Shown one piece after another: positions 8,325 to 17,514 of a stretch of 64,000 bases of DNA. The stretch's first letter is position 1. Each line of letters begins with the position of its first letter. This stretch comes from AC2028 sp002373595. GTDB taxonomy: Bacteria; Bacillota; Clostridia; Lachnospirales; Lachnospiraceae. Below the pieces are notes generated by a model. It was given only the letters and a program-made list of their open reading frames with translations. It was not told where the DNA came from and made no database searches. The position numbers and the translations under genes are program-made. The DNA is taken from positions 53,897-117,896 of the forward strand of contig CAMOIX010000003.1 in the NCBI GenBank assembly GCA_946616365.1, given 5' to 3'.

Positions 8325-9337
8325 AAGAAAAGTACAACGAAAGACTTTTGGCTTTAAGAATGATCAGAAAAGCACCTCTGCTCATCGCGGTGATCGCAGC
8401 GATCACTGTGCTGGGAGGAGGTCTTTATTATCTGATAAATGTTATTACCGCCGGCCCGACGGTATATGAGGCGAAGAGCTATTTCCTCGTGAGATATGAA
8501 GAGGAGAAGACGGACTATTACATCAACTATTATTCATGGAACACATATATACAGTCCGATGAATTCGCGAGATGCTTTGAGAAGGAGGCTGAAGGGACCG
8601 GACTGCCTTCTGCGGATGTATGTACCGCGATGATGAAGGCTGATGTTGAATCGGACACCAACATCCCGGATTTTATCGTTTCATCGGAGGATCCGGATGA
8701 GGCTTTAAGGATAGCTCTTGTTACAGAGAAGGTCATGACAGGAGAGTTCGGTGATTATCTCGAGGGTGTAGACAGCATAGAGATACTTAAGACTGCGAGC
8801 GTAGAACCGGCTAAGCGGGATGTGAGGACCTTGAGGGCGTTTATTCTTTCGTTTGTACTCGGAACATTTTTCACCGTTGTCATATTCCTTTTAAAGGAAC
8901 TCACACCGGAAGGAATACATATTCCTTCGACACTCAGGGACAGATACGGATTAAAGTGCCTTGGATACCTGGAGAGCGATCAGTTCGGAGAGGCTGCAAA
9001 CAGCATTTTGAACGGATCGGCTGAGGCTGTCCTCATCACCCCGGGAGAGGATGAGGACCCTGCGGCTATAGCTAAAAAAATGGCGGAAGCAGCCGGTATC
9101 GCGGAAGAAAAGATAACTCCGGTCCCTTCACCTTTTATCGCCGGAGGCGTATCCGGGATATTAAAGAATGCAGGAAGCGTTATCATTGCGGTAAGAGCAG
9201 GCGAAAAAGAAGGGCCGAAAGTGGAGCGGCTTCTTGATTATCTTAAGACATACGATATCAAACCGACTGCAGCATTTCTATATGACACGGATGTCAGACT
9301 CATCAGAGCATATTACCGTATAGGCGGAAATGAATAA
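8321..9337 (+). CDS. Wzz-like chain-length protein with degenerate kinase-like C-terminus
   Basis: 338 residues. A first membrane helix (about residues 18-40) is followed by an extracellular Wzz-type region and a second helix (about 168-190, after a pro/arg turn VEPAKRDVR). The C-terminal ~140 residues look like a bacterial tyrosine-kinase (CpsD/BY-kinase) fold: alternating beta strands, with SVIIAVRAGEKEGPKVERLL resembling the helix after the Walker B strand. No Walker A GxxxxGKS/T and no terminal tyrosine cluster are present. I infer a polysaccharide co-polymerase whose kinase half has lost catalysis. It overlaps its upstream neighbour by 4 bases, and the next gene starts directly after its stop. 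Confidence 0.72.
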   Translation: MKEKYNERLLALRMIRKAPLLIAVIAAITVLGGGLYYLINVITAGPTVYEAKSYFLVRYEEEKTDYYINYYSWNTYIQSDEFARCFEKEAEGTGLPSADVCTAMMKADVESDTNIPDFIVSSEDPDEALRIALVTEKVMTGEFGDYLEGVDSIEILKTASVEPAKRDVRTLRAFILSFVLGTFFTVVIFLLKELTPEGIHIPSTLRDRYGLKCLGYLESDQFGEAANSILNGSAEAVLITPGEDEDPAAIAKKMAEAAGIAEEKITPVPSPFIAGGVSGILKNAGSVIIAVRAGEKEGPKVERLLDYLKTYDIKPTAAFLYDTDVRLIRAYYRIGGNE

Positions 9338-10651
9338 ATGAAAGTACTCTGGGTATGTAATCTCATACCGAAGATCGTAGCGGGAACGCTCGGCCTGGAG
9401 ACCATCCCCAAGGAGGGCTGGACAGAAGGTATGCTGTCTGCGATCTGTGATACCGGGAGACTGGGAAGAGACCTGGAGATCATTATAGCAGCACCCGGAG
9501 ACAGATCTGTTGCAGGAAAGAGTGGAAATATAGAAGATGTTCCCGGATGCGGATACTATATCTTCTACGAGGATACAAGACGGCCGGAAGAATACGAAGA
9601 GAGTATGGAAGAAAGTGTTGCAGCCATGCTTTCGGAAGTTTCTCCCGATATGGTCCATGTATTTGGAACGGAGTTTGCACATACTCTTGCAGTCGCCAGG
9701 ATGATGGGAGAGGATGCATCGAGAAGGCTTATGATCTCGATCCAGGGGATATGCACGAAGCTCGCCGAAAAGTACGATGCATTCATTCCGGAAAGCGTTC
9801 TTGCAAAAAAGACTTTCAGAGATGTGATCAAAAAAGATGGTGTATCCGACCAGAAGGAAAAGTTTACAAAGCGCGGGATACATGAAAGAGAGAGTCTGAA
9901 ACTGGCAGGTTATATCGCCGGCAGGACTTCCTTTGACAGAGAGTTTGCATCTTCTGTCAATCCGGGCGCCGAATATATACATGCAGGAGAGGTCTTAAGA
10001 CCTGATTTCTATAATACCCGGGAGATCCGCAAGAGGACCGGACACAGGATATTTGTGAGCCAGGCTGATTATCCGATAAAGGGTTTTCATATCCTTCTCG
10101 AGGCTTTGAGAAATGGGAAAGATGGCGAGAGACTTCCCGATGATACTTTTGTTTATGTATCCGGACAGAATATCACAAAATACGGAAGACTGATCGAGAA
10201 GATAAAAATATCCGGGTATGGGAAATATTTAAGAGACCTTTCAAAGAAAAACGGTTTGGAAGACCGTGTGCATTTCCTCGGCAGGATCGATGCCGCAGAG
10301 ACTGTAGAAATGCTGAACTCATCAGACCTGTTTGTATGCGCATCGGTGTGCGAAAACTCATCCAATTCACTCGGAGAAGCAATGCTTGCGGGCATCCCGG
10401 TTGTGTCGACAAATGCAGGCGGACTGCCCGATATGATGAATGCTTCAGAAGGAATCCTTTGCGATATCGACAATGCCAAAGATATCGAAGAAGCAGCGGC
10501 TGCCTTAAGGGAAGCGATCCTTAAAGCATTTGATGATACGGACGGAGCATATGACAGATGTTTATCCGCACGTGAACATGCAAAGATAAGTTATTCTCGC
10601 GAAAACAATGCGGAGACTTTGATAAGAACGTATTTTGATATAGTTAAATGA
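9338..10651 (+). CDS. Family 4 (GT-B) glycosyltransferase
   Basis: 437 residues. The C-terminal half has the GT4 signature: VHFLGRIDAAETVEMLNSSD, then CENSSNSLGEAMLAGIPVVSTNAGG, where the E-x7-E donor-phosphate site is recognisable as EAMLAGIP. The N-terminal acceptor domain begins MKVLWVCNLIPKIVAGTLG. ATG 9338 follows the previous TAA with no gap. It probably extends the EPS repeat unit on the cytoplasmic face using a nucleotide sugar, possibly GDP-mannose given manC downstream (inference). No signal peptide or membrane helix. Confidence 0.88.
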   Translation: MKVLWVCNLIPKIVAGTLGLETIPKEGWTEGMLSAICDTGRLGRDLEIIIAAPGDRSVAGKSGNIEDVPGCGYYIFYEDTRRPEEYEESMEESVAAMLSEVSPDMVHVFGTEFAHTLAVARMMGEDASRRLMISIQGICTKLAEKYDAFIPESVLAKKTFRDVIKKDGVSDQKEKFTKRGIHERESLKLAGYIAGRTSFDREFASSVNPGAEYIHAGEVLRPDFYNTREIRKRTGHRIFVSQADYPIKGFHILLEALRNGKDGERLPDDTFVYVSGQNITKYGRLIEKIKISGYGKYLRDLSKKNGLEDRVHFLGRIDAAETVEMLNSSDLFVCASVCENSSNSLGEAMLAGIPVVSTNAGGLPDMMNASEGILCDIDNAKDIEEAAAALREAILKAFDDTDGAYDRCLSAREHAKISYSRENNAETLIRTYFDIVK

Positions 10652-11904
10652 AGATCACTTTGGTATCAAATTACATAAATCATCACCAGATACCTTTCTG
10701 CAATGAGATCGCTAAGAGGTACGGCACGGCCGGCAGGGACCAGGATGTGGATGCGGAGGGTTTCTGCTTCATTCAGACTTCGGATATGGAATCCGACAGG
10801 AAGGCGATGGGATGGGACGGATCGGATCTGTCCAAACTTCCGGAATATGTCTGGCTGACATTCGGCGCTGCCGGTGATGAAGTAAAATGCCGTAAGAGGA
10901 TCCTCGTAAGTGATGTTGTAATATTCGGCGGATGTGAGGATGAGAGCTTTATAAAGCCCAGACTTGATAAAGGTCTTTTCACATTCAGATACAGTGAGAG
11001 GATGTACAGAGAGGGTCAGTGGAAGTTCATCACGCCCAGAGGCCTCATCAGGAAATACAAAGATCATACGGCATATAACAGAAGCCCTGTATATCTGCTC
11101 TGTGCAGGAGCATATGTAGCATCGGATTTTGGCATATTCGGTGCGTACAAGAATAAGATGTATAAGTGGGGCTACTTCCCGGAATTCAGGGAGTATGACG
11201 AAGACACGCTTATGGGCAAAAAAGACAAAGACAGTGTAGTCATACTTTGGGTGGCCAGATTTATTAAACTGAAACATCCCGAAAGAGCATTGCGTGCAGC
11301 AAAGTATCTGAAGGACAAAAAAACAGACTTTACTCTTCGCATGATAGGAGAGGGACCGGAAAGAAAGGCAAGCGAGGAATTGGCGGAGAGTCTGGGGATT
11401 TCAGACTGTGTAAGATTTTGTGATTTTATGCCGCCCGAGAAAGTGCGCGATGAGATGGAGAAAGCGGATGTCTTTCTCTTTACGAGTGACAGGCTCGAGG
11501 GATGGGGCGCTGTCATCAATGAATCCATGAACAGCGGATGTGCTGTGATAGCGGAAGCGGATGTCGGCGCGTCCTCATATCTGATCGAGTCGGGCGTAAA
11601 CGGATATATATATCACGGTCAGAATATGCTGAATGCATATACCGAAAAACTTGTTACGGACAGATCGATCAGACAGGGAATGGGCAGGAATGCCTACAGG
11701 ACCATAAAGCAAAATTGGACACCTGCGGTTGCGGCAAAAAGGCTGGAGCTCATGATAGATGCACTCCTTCCGGAGAGCAGGGGAGAGTCGGACGTACCTT
11801 CGTCATATATGATAAAGTCCGGTCCGGGATCTGCCGACAGACCGCGGAGCGAGAAAAGTATCCGGAGATCCGCAATAGCAGTTCACGAATTCAGGGAGAT
11901 ATAA
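10648..11904 (+). CDS. Family 4 (GT-B) glycosyltransferase
   Basis: 418 residues. The N-terminal region (MKITLVSNYINHHQIPFCNE) matches the start of many EPS GT4 enzymes that open with an acceptor-site H-H-Q motif. The C-terminal nucleotide-sugar domain carries WVARFIKLKHPERALRAA, FCDFMPPEKVRDEMEKADVF and EGWGAVINESMNSGCAVIA, the last being the donor-binding E-x7-E region. The final ~40 residues are polar and serine/arginine rich, unlike the family, and may be a disordered tail. It overlaps the preceding gene by ATGA and is followed at once by manC, so translation is coupled across the three genes. Confidence 0.88.
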   Translation: MKITLVSNYINHHQIPFCNEIAKRYGTAGRDQDVDAEGFCFIQTSDMESDRKAMGWDGSDLSKLPEYVWLTFGAAGDEVKCRKRILVSDVVIFGGCEDESFIKPRLDKGLFTFRYSERMYREGQWKFITPRGLIRKYKDHTAYNRSPVYLLCAGAYVASDFGIFGAYKNKMYKWGYFPEFREYDEDTLMGKKDKDSVVILWVARFIKLKHPERALRAAKYLKDKKTDFTLRMIGEGPERKASEELAESLGISDCVRFCDFMPPEKVRDEMEKADVFLFTSDRLEGWGAVINESMNSGCAVIAEADVGASSYLIESGVNGYIYHGQNMLNAYTEKLVTDRSIRQGMGRNAYRTIKQNWTPAVAAKRLELMIDALLPESRGESDVPSSYMIKSGPGSADRPRSEKSIRRSAIAVHEFREI

Positions 11905-13227
11905 ATGCAGGCAGTATTATTATCCGGCGGAAGCGGAAAGAGGCTTTGGCCTCTGTCTAATGAAATAAGGAGCAAACAATTCCTCGAACTTTTTGATGAC
12001 GGAAATGGCGGAAAAGAGTGCATGTTAAAGAGAATGTACAGAAAACTTTCGGATGCGCTTGAAAATATATCCGTTACAGTCGCAACAGACAAGAATCAGA
12101 TAAGCGCTACATCAAGGCATCTTGGAAACGATGTGAGCATTTGCGCGGAGCCTTGCAGGAGAGACACATTTCCTGCGATAAGCCTGATCTCGTACTACTT
12201 AAGAGATATAAAGAAGCTTGGCAATGATGAGACTGTGGTGATATGCCCTGTCGATCCCTATACAGATGATACATATTTCAAAGCTATATCGGAACTTGCG
12301 GATCTGGCGGATAAGGGAGAGAGTGCACTCTGCCTTCTGGGTATCGAACCGTCTTATCCCAGTGAGAAGTATGGATATATCATTCCCAAAGAGAACGCAT
12401 CGGTCGCCTCGGTAACAGGGTTCAAGGAAAAACCGGGAGCTGCCGAAGCGGAGCGACTTCTTTCCAAAGGAGCACTGTGGAATGCGGGAGTGTTCGCATG
12501 CAAGCTTGGATGGCTTGCCGAAAAAGCTAAGGGGACAGGGTACGAGAATTACGAGTCTCTCTATGAAAACTATGCGGATGTAAAACCTGTCAGTTTCGAT
12601 ATCGCGGTATGCGAAAAAGAAAAGAATATAACCGTCATGAGATATGCGGGTGAGTGGCGCGATGTCGGAACGTGGAATACCATCACCGAAGTGATGGAAG
12701 AAAATGCAATGGGTAATGTGACATTCGGAGAGGATTGCGAGAATACCCATGCGATAAACGATCTGGATATCCCGCTTTTGTGTCTGGGGCTCAGGGACGT
12801 AGTTGTGGCAGCAGGACCCGACGGAATACTTGTTTCCGATAAACACAGAAGCAGCTATATGAAACCCTATGTTGAAAAGATCAGCATGCAGCCCAGATAT
12901 GCGGAGAAGTCATGGGGTGAATACAGAGTCGTCGATCAGACAACGGACAGCCTTACGATAAGGATCAACCTTAAGGCCGGTAATAAGATGAAGTATCACT
13001 GTCATACATACAGGGATGAGGTGTGGACTATCATTTCCGGTGAAGGTATAGTTCTCACAGACGGAAAGGCATGCAAAGTGAGTGCAGGGGATGTCGTGGA
13101 AATCCCCAAAGGAGTAAAGCACTCTCTGATAGCGGTAAGTGATATAAACGCAGTCGAAGTACAGATAGGAAGTGACATACAGGCGTCGGACAAGGAAGTG
13201 TTTGATATGCCTGATATCAATATGTAA
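11905..13227 (+). CDS. manC: Mannose-1-phosphate guanylyltransferase / mannose-6-phosphate isomerase
   Basis: 440-residue bifunctional enzyme supplying GDP-mannose for the polysaccharide. The N-terminal nucleotidyltransferase begins MQAVLLSGGSGKRLWPLS, the GTP-binding loop, with FKEKP and NAGVFACK further in. The C-terminal cupin domain (about 330-430) has PRYAEKSWGEYRV, the metal-binding HCHTYRDEVW and EIPKGVKHSL. Length is slightly below the usual 460-480. It is the last gene of the EPS operon and its 3' end overlaps the convergent protease gene by 11 bases. No hairpin terminator is visible between them. Whether the isomerase half is active cannot be told from sequence. Confidence 0.93.
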   Translation: MQAVLLSGGSGKRLWPLSNEIRSKQFLELFDDGNGGKECMLKRMYRKLSDALENISVTVATDKNQISATSRHLGNDVSICAEPCRRDTFPAISLISYYLRDIKKLGNDETVVICPVDPYTDDTYFKAISELADLADKGESALCLLGIEPSYPSEKYGYIIPKENASVASVTGFKEKPGAAEAERLLSKGALWNAGVFACKLGWLAEKAKGTGYENYESLYENYADVKPVSFDIAVCEKEKNITVMRYAGEWRDVGTWNTITEVMEENAMGNVTFGEDCENTHAINDLDIPLLCLGLRDVVVAAGPDGILVSDKHRSSYMKPYVEKISMQPRYAEKSWGEYRVVDQTTDSLTIRINLKAGNKMKYHCHTYRDEVWTIISGEGIVLTDGKACKVSAGDVVEIPKGVKHSLIAVSDINAVEVQIGSDIQASDKEVFDMPDINM

Positions 13228-14974
13228 AGAGCTCTCTGCCGGTTATCTCTTTGTAACATTCAAGAGTGCCGTCGAGAGGAACACCCCAGTATCTTGTTTG
13301 TGCGCCGGTGGTATAACAGAAAGCGACAGCGATGAGATTTCCTTTGTCGTCGATGATCGCCGAACCGGAGTCACCTTCTATAAGTCTGGCAGTGACCTCT
13401 GTCTGAGGCTTGTGAGTAAGGAAGTCGAAGACCTTGTGGACTCCTGCAAGTTCTCCGGTGGACAGTCTGTCAACCGCGCCGGTGTCATTGTTAAGACGGA
13501 TGATGCCGACGGGAGTGGATGAAGATGAAAGAGCATTCCAGCCGGTCTTGTTGATGTGGACGGTTGAAACAGTATCCATGAGAGAGTCGGGCATGCGCTC
13601 AAGGGGAATGAACAGAACTCCTATATCATAGGACTCGCTGTAACCGATACGATCGGCAATGATATGCGATCCTTCATAAAAAGTGGCAGCGAAGGTATCC
13701 GCCTCCTCAGCGACATGAGCATTGGTGCAGATATAGATGCCGTCATCGGTTATCTCGGTGATAAAGCCGGAGCCCGTGACATAATGGCGGAAGTCTGTCC
13801 TGTGATAAAGAGAAACGACATATGTGATACTCTCGTTTAAAGCGGAATCGATATTGCCTGAAAGAGATTCTCCGTTGTCGTAAGGGTTGTAAGCACCAAT
13901 GATCCTGGAATCGTGACGGTTTATGGCTCTGGTGCCGATAAGGCTTTGGATGGTACCGGCGGATGCCGAAGTAAGGACGCATCCCTTTTCGGAAGAGATA
14001 CCGTATTCGTCGGTAGCACGATAAGTAATGACGTATGAATAATCCTCATCAAAGGAGTATGTTCCGTCGGAGTTTGCTTCGGGGAAGTCGTCGGGGAGAA
14101 TGACCTCGATGCTCTTATTTACATCTCCGCTGGTCTCATCGATTGCTTTTATGCCGTAGAGGAGATCCAGATCATTGCCGGTTGCAACATAGATGTCTCC
14201 GGCACCTGTGATCTCAGGCGGCAGATCGACCGTAAAGGAAACCGATTCGGACGAGATATTTCCGGATGAATCGCTGGCACAGATGGTGAGCAGGTAGTCG
14301 CCGACGCGGTCACAGAAGATATCGGGATTGGCGGGAGAACCGGTACTGAAGTATAAAGAGACATTGCTGTCTGCGTCCTCGATCGAATCAACAAAAGCAG
14401 ACGGAGACAGAGCCGTATCCGGAGCAAAATAGTGAGGACCGCTGCTCTTAACTATTACGGGAGCTTTGGTATCTGCTATGATAAGACAGGCGTCGAACTT
14501 TTGCCAAAGGCATTTGAGAGTGACAGGATATTCGCCTTTCTCGGATGCATTGACATCAGTCAGATCGATCCTCGATACGAACATGGCGAGAGGAGAACCC
14601 GAAAGATAATCTCTCGGATCATCGGAAACAGTCTCTCCGAGTTCCAGATCGAAATGATCCGATAAAGGTTTTACGGAGAGTAAAAAGAAGAGCGATACCG
14701 CAATCGCAAGGAACAGAAATACGGATGCGGCGATCGCTATCGGATTTACTTTTTTATGAGCGGAATGGGAATCCCGATCCGACTCCGGTACATCGGAAGA
14801 CTTGCCTGAAGGTGAGACTGCAGGCGAGGCTGTCTCAATAGTTATTTTGCCGAGGATGACATCTTCCGGCGGATATGAACAAAATGCGATATGTTCGGGA
14901 GCTATGATGTGAGCTCCTGTTGAAAGTGAATCGATGATCGCCTCGCGGGCTTCTTTGTCGGTTATCATATTCAT
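13217..14974 (-). CDS. Membrane-anchored trypsin-like serine protease with cadherin/HYR-like ectodomain
   Basis: 585 residues from ATG 14974. A cytoplasmic N-terminus of about 75 residues, rich in Ser/Pro/Asp, precedes one transmembrane helix (about 77-99: IAIAASVFLFLAIAVSLFFL). The outside part has Ig/HYR-like beta repeats (for example YLLTICASDSSGNISSESV), then an S1-type protease domain. The triad is readable as His420 in TNAHV, Asp450 in SYDIGVLF and Ser536 in GDSGSA. The upstream frame to 15124 lacks a membrane or signal feature and is probably not translated. No Shine-Dalgarno precedes 14974; the start is chosen because the -10 promoter box lies 7 bases before it (leaderless). The substrate is unknown. 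It faces the surface and lies beside polysaccharide genes. Confidence 0.85.
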   Translation of the reverse strand: MNMITDKEAREAIIDSLSTGAHIIAPEHIAFCSYPPEDVILGKITIETASPAVSPSGKSSDVPESDRDSHSAHKKVNPIAIAASVFLFLAIAVSLFFLLSVKPLSDHFDLELGETVSDDPRDYLSGSPLAMFVSRIDLTDVNASEKGEYPVTLKCLWQKFDACLIIADTKAPVIVKSSGPHYFAPDTALSPSAFVDSIEDADSNVSLYFSTGSPANPDIFCDRVGDYLLTICASDSSGNISSESVSFTVDLPPEITGAGDIYVATGNDLDLLYGIKAIDETSGDVNKSIEVILPDDFPEANSDGTYSFDEDYSYVITYRATDEYGISSEKGCVLTSASAGTIQSLIGTRAINRHDSRIIGAYNPYDNGESLSGNIDSALNESITYVVSLYHRTDFRHYVTGSGFITEITDDGIYICTNAHVAEEADTFAATFYEGSHIIADRIGYSESYDIGVLFIPLERMPDSLMDTVSTVHINKTGWNALSSSSTPVGIIRLNNDTGAVDRLSTGELAGVHKVFDFLTHKPQTEVTARLIEGDSGSAIIDDKGNLIAVAFCYTTGAQTRYWGVPLDGTLECYKEITGRELFTY

Positions 14975-14981
14975 GGAAAGT

Positions 14982-15008
14982 ATTATAGCATAATGAATGG
15001 TAAAACAA
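14982..15008 (-). promoter_or_regulatory. Extended -10 promoter for the serine protease, likely leaderless
   Basis: Read on the minus strand: TTGTTT (15008-15003), a 15-base spacer, and TGC-TATAAT with the hexamer at 14987-14982. The ATG begins 8 bases after the hexamer, exactly where transcription would start, and no ribosome site is present. It overlaps the 5' end of the divergent + strand gene at 14993. Confidence 0.6.
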
Positions 15009-16162
15009 AAAAGACAATAGCATATATATTGGTCGTTATTTACGGGGCACTTTGTACATTCCTGTATTATAAGCAGACTCAGTGGACGGGCGGAGCAGTG
15101 TATGAATCCGATCTTCCGGCCCACATATCGATGATCGTCGATGACGGCTGGTTTTATTCGCTTACGGCGCTTGTATATCTGGCGTTTTACAAGCTTGGCA
15201 GCATGGGTGATATCCTCACGGCTGCATTCTTGGGAGCCTCATCGGTACTGGCGGTAATCTTCACGTCGATCCTCATCGGAGAGTCTGACGGGGAGCGTAA
15301 TGATTCCGGTGTGATCCCACTCATGGCAGCCCTTGTACTCAATATTGTGATGCCCTGCTATGTGAAGGGAATGTCGGACGGCAGATATATAGGAATGCAG
15401 TCCGCGTCCATTTGGCATAATTCGACTTATATCGTAATGAAATGGCTGGCCATACTCTGCCTTATCTACTACATAAGGATAGAGCGTAAGATAGATAAAG
15501 AGCTGAAAGTACGAGAACTTGTAATTTTCTCGGTGCTGCAGTTTTTCTGCTCGGCGGTAAAGCCGAGCTTTCTAATGGTATTCGCGCCAATGATGCTCAT
15601 ATTCATGATCTGCGATCTGGTGAGAGGAGTGAAGATAAAGAATCTGTTTTTCTTTGGCTGCGCGCTTTTGCCGGCGGCAATACCGGTATTATTGCAGAGA
15701 ATGATACTCTTCGGCGCCGATACGGGGAATGGTATAATACTTGATCCCGGAGCCGTGATGAGAAACCATAGCGCTCATCCTTACGTGGCAGCAGGGCTTT
15801 CGATCCTGTTCCCTCTCATTGTTTTTGTTTTTCATATCAAGGAGATCCTGTCAAAAAAACTCTATCTTGGTGCGTTGATCATGGCTTCTTTCGGATTTGC
15901 GGAATATTTCCTCTTTTCAGAATCAGGGAAGAGAGCTCTGGACGGGAATTTCAGCTGGGGGTATGCATTTGCGATACTTCCCCTTTTTGCGGTCGGATTG
16001 AAGATCCTGCTGTGTGATATAGCGAAAAATCCCAAAAAGAAAAAGGATCCTGCCATCGCAATCCCGATAGTGGAGAGCGCGGCACTTCTGTGGCATGTAT
16101 ATTGCGGCATTGTGTTTTTTGCCAAACTGGTATGCGGAACATCATACTTTATGTGGGGATAG
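14993..16162 (+). CDS. Polytopic membrane protein, GT-C-like, tandem paralogue A
   Basis: 389 residues, about ten hydrophobic segments; function not assigned. The first helix is near residues 9-27, followed by a polar loop with the acidic sequence YESDLPAHISMIVDDGW. This resembles the first extracellular loop of GT-C glycosyltransferases, which carries the catalytic Asp/Glu. It shares landmarks with the next gene: WHNSTY versus WHNGTT, KPSFLM versus KPSYTI, and NFSWGYAFAIL versus NFSWGYMCGMF. It starts divergently from the protease gene with an 18-base gap, and its ATG lies inside the protease promoter. Possibly a lipid-linked-sugar-dependent transferase (inference). Confidence 0.65.
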   Translation: MNGKTKKTIAYILVVIYGALCTFLYYKQTQWTGGAVYESDLPAHISMIVDDGWFYSLTALVYLAFYKLGSMGDILTAAFLGASSVLAVIFTSILIGESDGERNDSGVIPLMAALVLNIVMPCYVKGMSDGRYIGMQSASIWHNSTYIVMKWLAILCLIYYIRIERKIDKELKVRELVIFSVLQFFCSAVKPSFLMVFAPMMLIFMICDLVRGVKIKNLFFFGCALLPAAIPVLLQRMILFGADTGNGIILDPGAVMRNHSAHPYVAAGLSILFPLIVFVFHIKEILSKKLYLGALIMASFGFAEYFLFSESGKRALDGNFSWGYAFAILPLFAVGLKILLCDIAKNPKKKKDPAIAIPIVESAALLWHVYCGIVFFAKLVCGTSYFMWG

Positions 16163-17500
16163 ATGATGACACTCGGAGATAGCAAAAAAGATATTAAAGT
16201 ATTGGTGGACAGATGTCTGTTTGTCTTGTTCCTTGCAGTGGAATTTGTTGTTACATACAGACTGTTTGCCAATCAGGCAGTCTATTCACTTGAAGAAGGA
16301 TCAGGCGGAATCTATCATTCCGACATGGCGGCGTATATACGTTTTATGATGGGAACGGAGAAGGAGTTTAACTATCCATATCCCGTATTGTTTTCCCTTG
16401 GGAAGCTGTTCATGTTTTTCGGAGCGTCGCCCACAAGTGCGATCGCACTTGCAACAGCGATATTTAATTCGGCGGCAATCGTGATAACCAAAGCAGTGTT
16501 GGAAAAGTATACAGAAGCGGAAGGCATTATCGTGACGGCAGGGACATACGCCCTCTTTTTTGCTTCCATGATCTATCTGAGGCCGATGCCCAAACTGGGT
16601 ATCACTTGGAGTTATCTCGGAGTGTTCTCTCCAACGCCCTGGCATAATGGAACTACACTTGCGGCCAGACCGTTTACTATAGTTTCGTTTGTTCTGGCGG
16701 CAATCCTGTTTGACAGGTATGACAGGAAGACGATCAAAGAGAATGAATCTTTGTTTTTGCTCTTTTCGGTATTTATGCTCCTGGCTACAATGACTAAACC
16801 GAGCTATACCATTGTTCATATGGCTGCAGCCGGTATAGTGATGATATACAGATTTTTTGCGGCTAAATGCAAGAATCTGAAAGAAACATCAGTGCTTGGG
16901 CTTTGCTATCTCCCCACGATCATCGACCTTTTGTATCAGTTCTCAGGGGTGTTCGGCGGAGAGTCGACGGTCGATGCAAATAGGCTCGCGACCGGTCTTA
17001 CGGACAGCATGACCGCTGAGATGGCTATGCAAAAAGGAATAGGGATAGGATTTTTCACTGTGTGGAGCCAGTACTCGCATAATATTCCGTTCGCGATAAT
17101 CCAGGCGATGGCATTCCCTATCATCGTACTGATCTTTCATTACAGGGATATCAAGAAGGATACCGGATACAGATTCGCCTGGGAGATATATGCGGCGGGT
17201 TTTGTGATGGCAGCGTTCATATACGAGAAGGGATTCAGGATATATGATTTCAATTTCTCTTGGGGATATATGTGCGGAATGTTCATTGTCTTTCTCGCTT
17301 CGATCAAAAAGATATTGGAAGATATGAATTTGATGGAAAAATGTCGGGAAACCGTTGATTTGCCAGGGACGGCCAAAGACAAAGAAATGTTGAAACATAC
17401 GTATATGATGCTGGCAGCCGAGTGGGGGATCCTGGCGCTTCACCTCATCTGCGGAATGAGGTATTTCCTGCATATATTTGCAGGTGGTGACTACTATTAA
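16163..17500 (+). CDS. Polytopic membrane protein, GT-C-like, tandem paralogue B
   Basis: 445 residues with about ten to eleven hydrophobic segments. Starts directly after its paralogue's stop. The first extracellular loop carries SGGIYHSDMAAYIRFMMG, with His-Ser-Asp where paralogue A has Glu-Ser-Asp. WHNGTT, TKPSYTIVH and NFSWGYMCG are shared with paralogue A, so the pair arose by duplication. C-terminally it has a basic/acidic linker (about residues 385-410) before a last helix. Function is unknown. The loop acid and the neighbouring DPM1-like GT2 suggest a GT-C enzyme using a polyprenyl-phosphate sugar (inference). Confidence 0.65.
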   Translation: MMTLGDSKKDIKVLVDRCLFVLFLAVEFVVTYRLFANQAVYSLEEGSGGIYHSDMAAYIRFMMGTEKEFNYPYPVLFSLGKLFMFFGASPTSAIALATAIFNSAAIVITKAVLEKYTEAEGIIVTAGTYALFFASMIYLRPMPKLGITWSYLGVFSPTPWHNGTTLAARPFTIVSFVLAAILFDRYDRKTIKENESLFLLFSVFMLLATMTKPSYTIVHMAAAGIVMIYRFFAAKCKNLKETSVLGLCYLPTIIDLLYQFSGVFGGESTVDANRLATGLTDSMTAEMAMQKGIGIGFFTVWSQYSHNIPFAIIQAMAFPIIVLIFHYRDIKKDTGYRFAWEIYAAGFVMAAFIYEKGFRIYDFNFSWGYMCGMFIVFLASIKKILEDMNLMEKCRETVDLPGTAKDKEMLKHTYMMLAAEWGILALHLICGMRYFLHIFAGGDYY

Positions 17501-17514
17501 AAATGCCCGTTTTA

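Noticed and set aside
14975..15124. N-terminal extension of the protease frame up to 15124.
   Set aside because: It would overlap the divergent gene, has no ribosome site or export signal, and the promoter lies downstream of it.
13228..15124. Several + strand open frames within the protease gene.
   Set aside because: They lack ribosome sites and conserved motifs and mirror the long minus strand frame.
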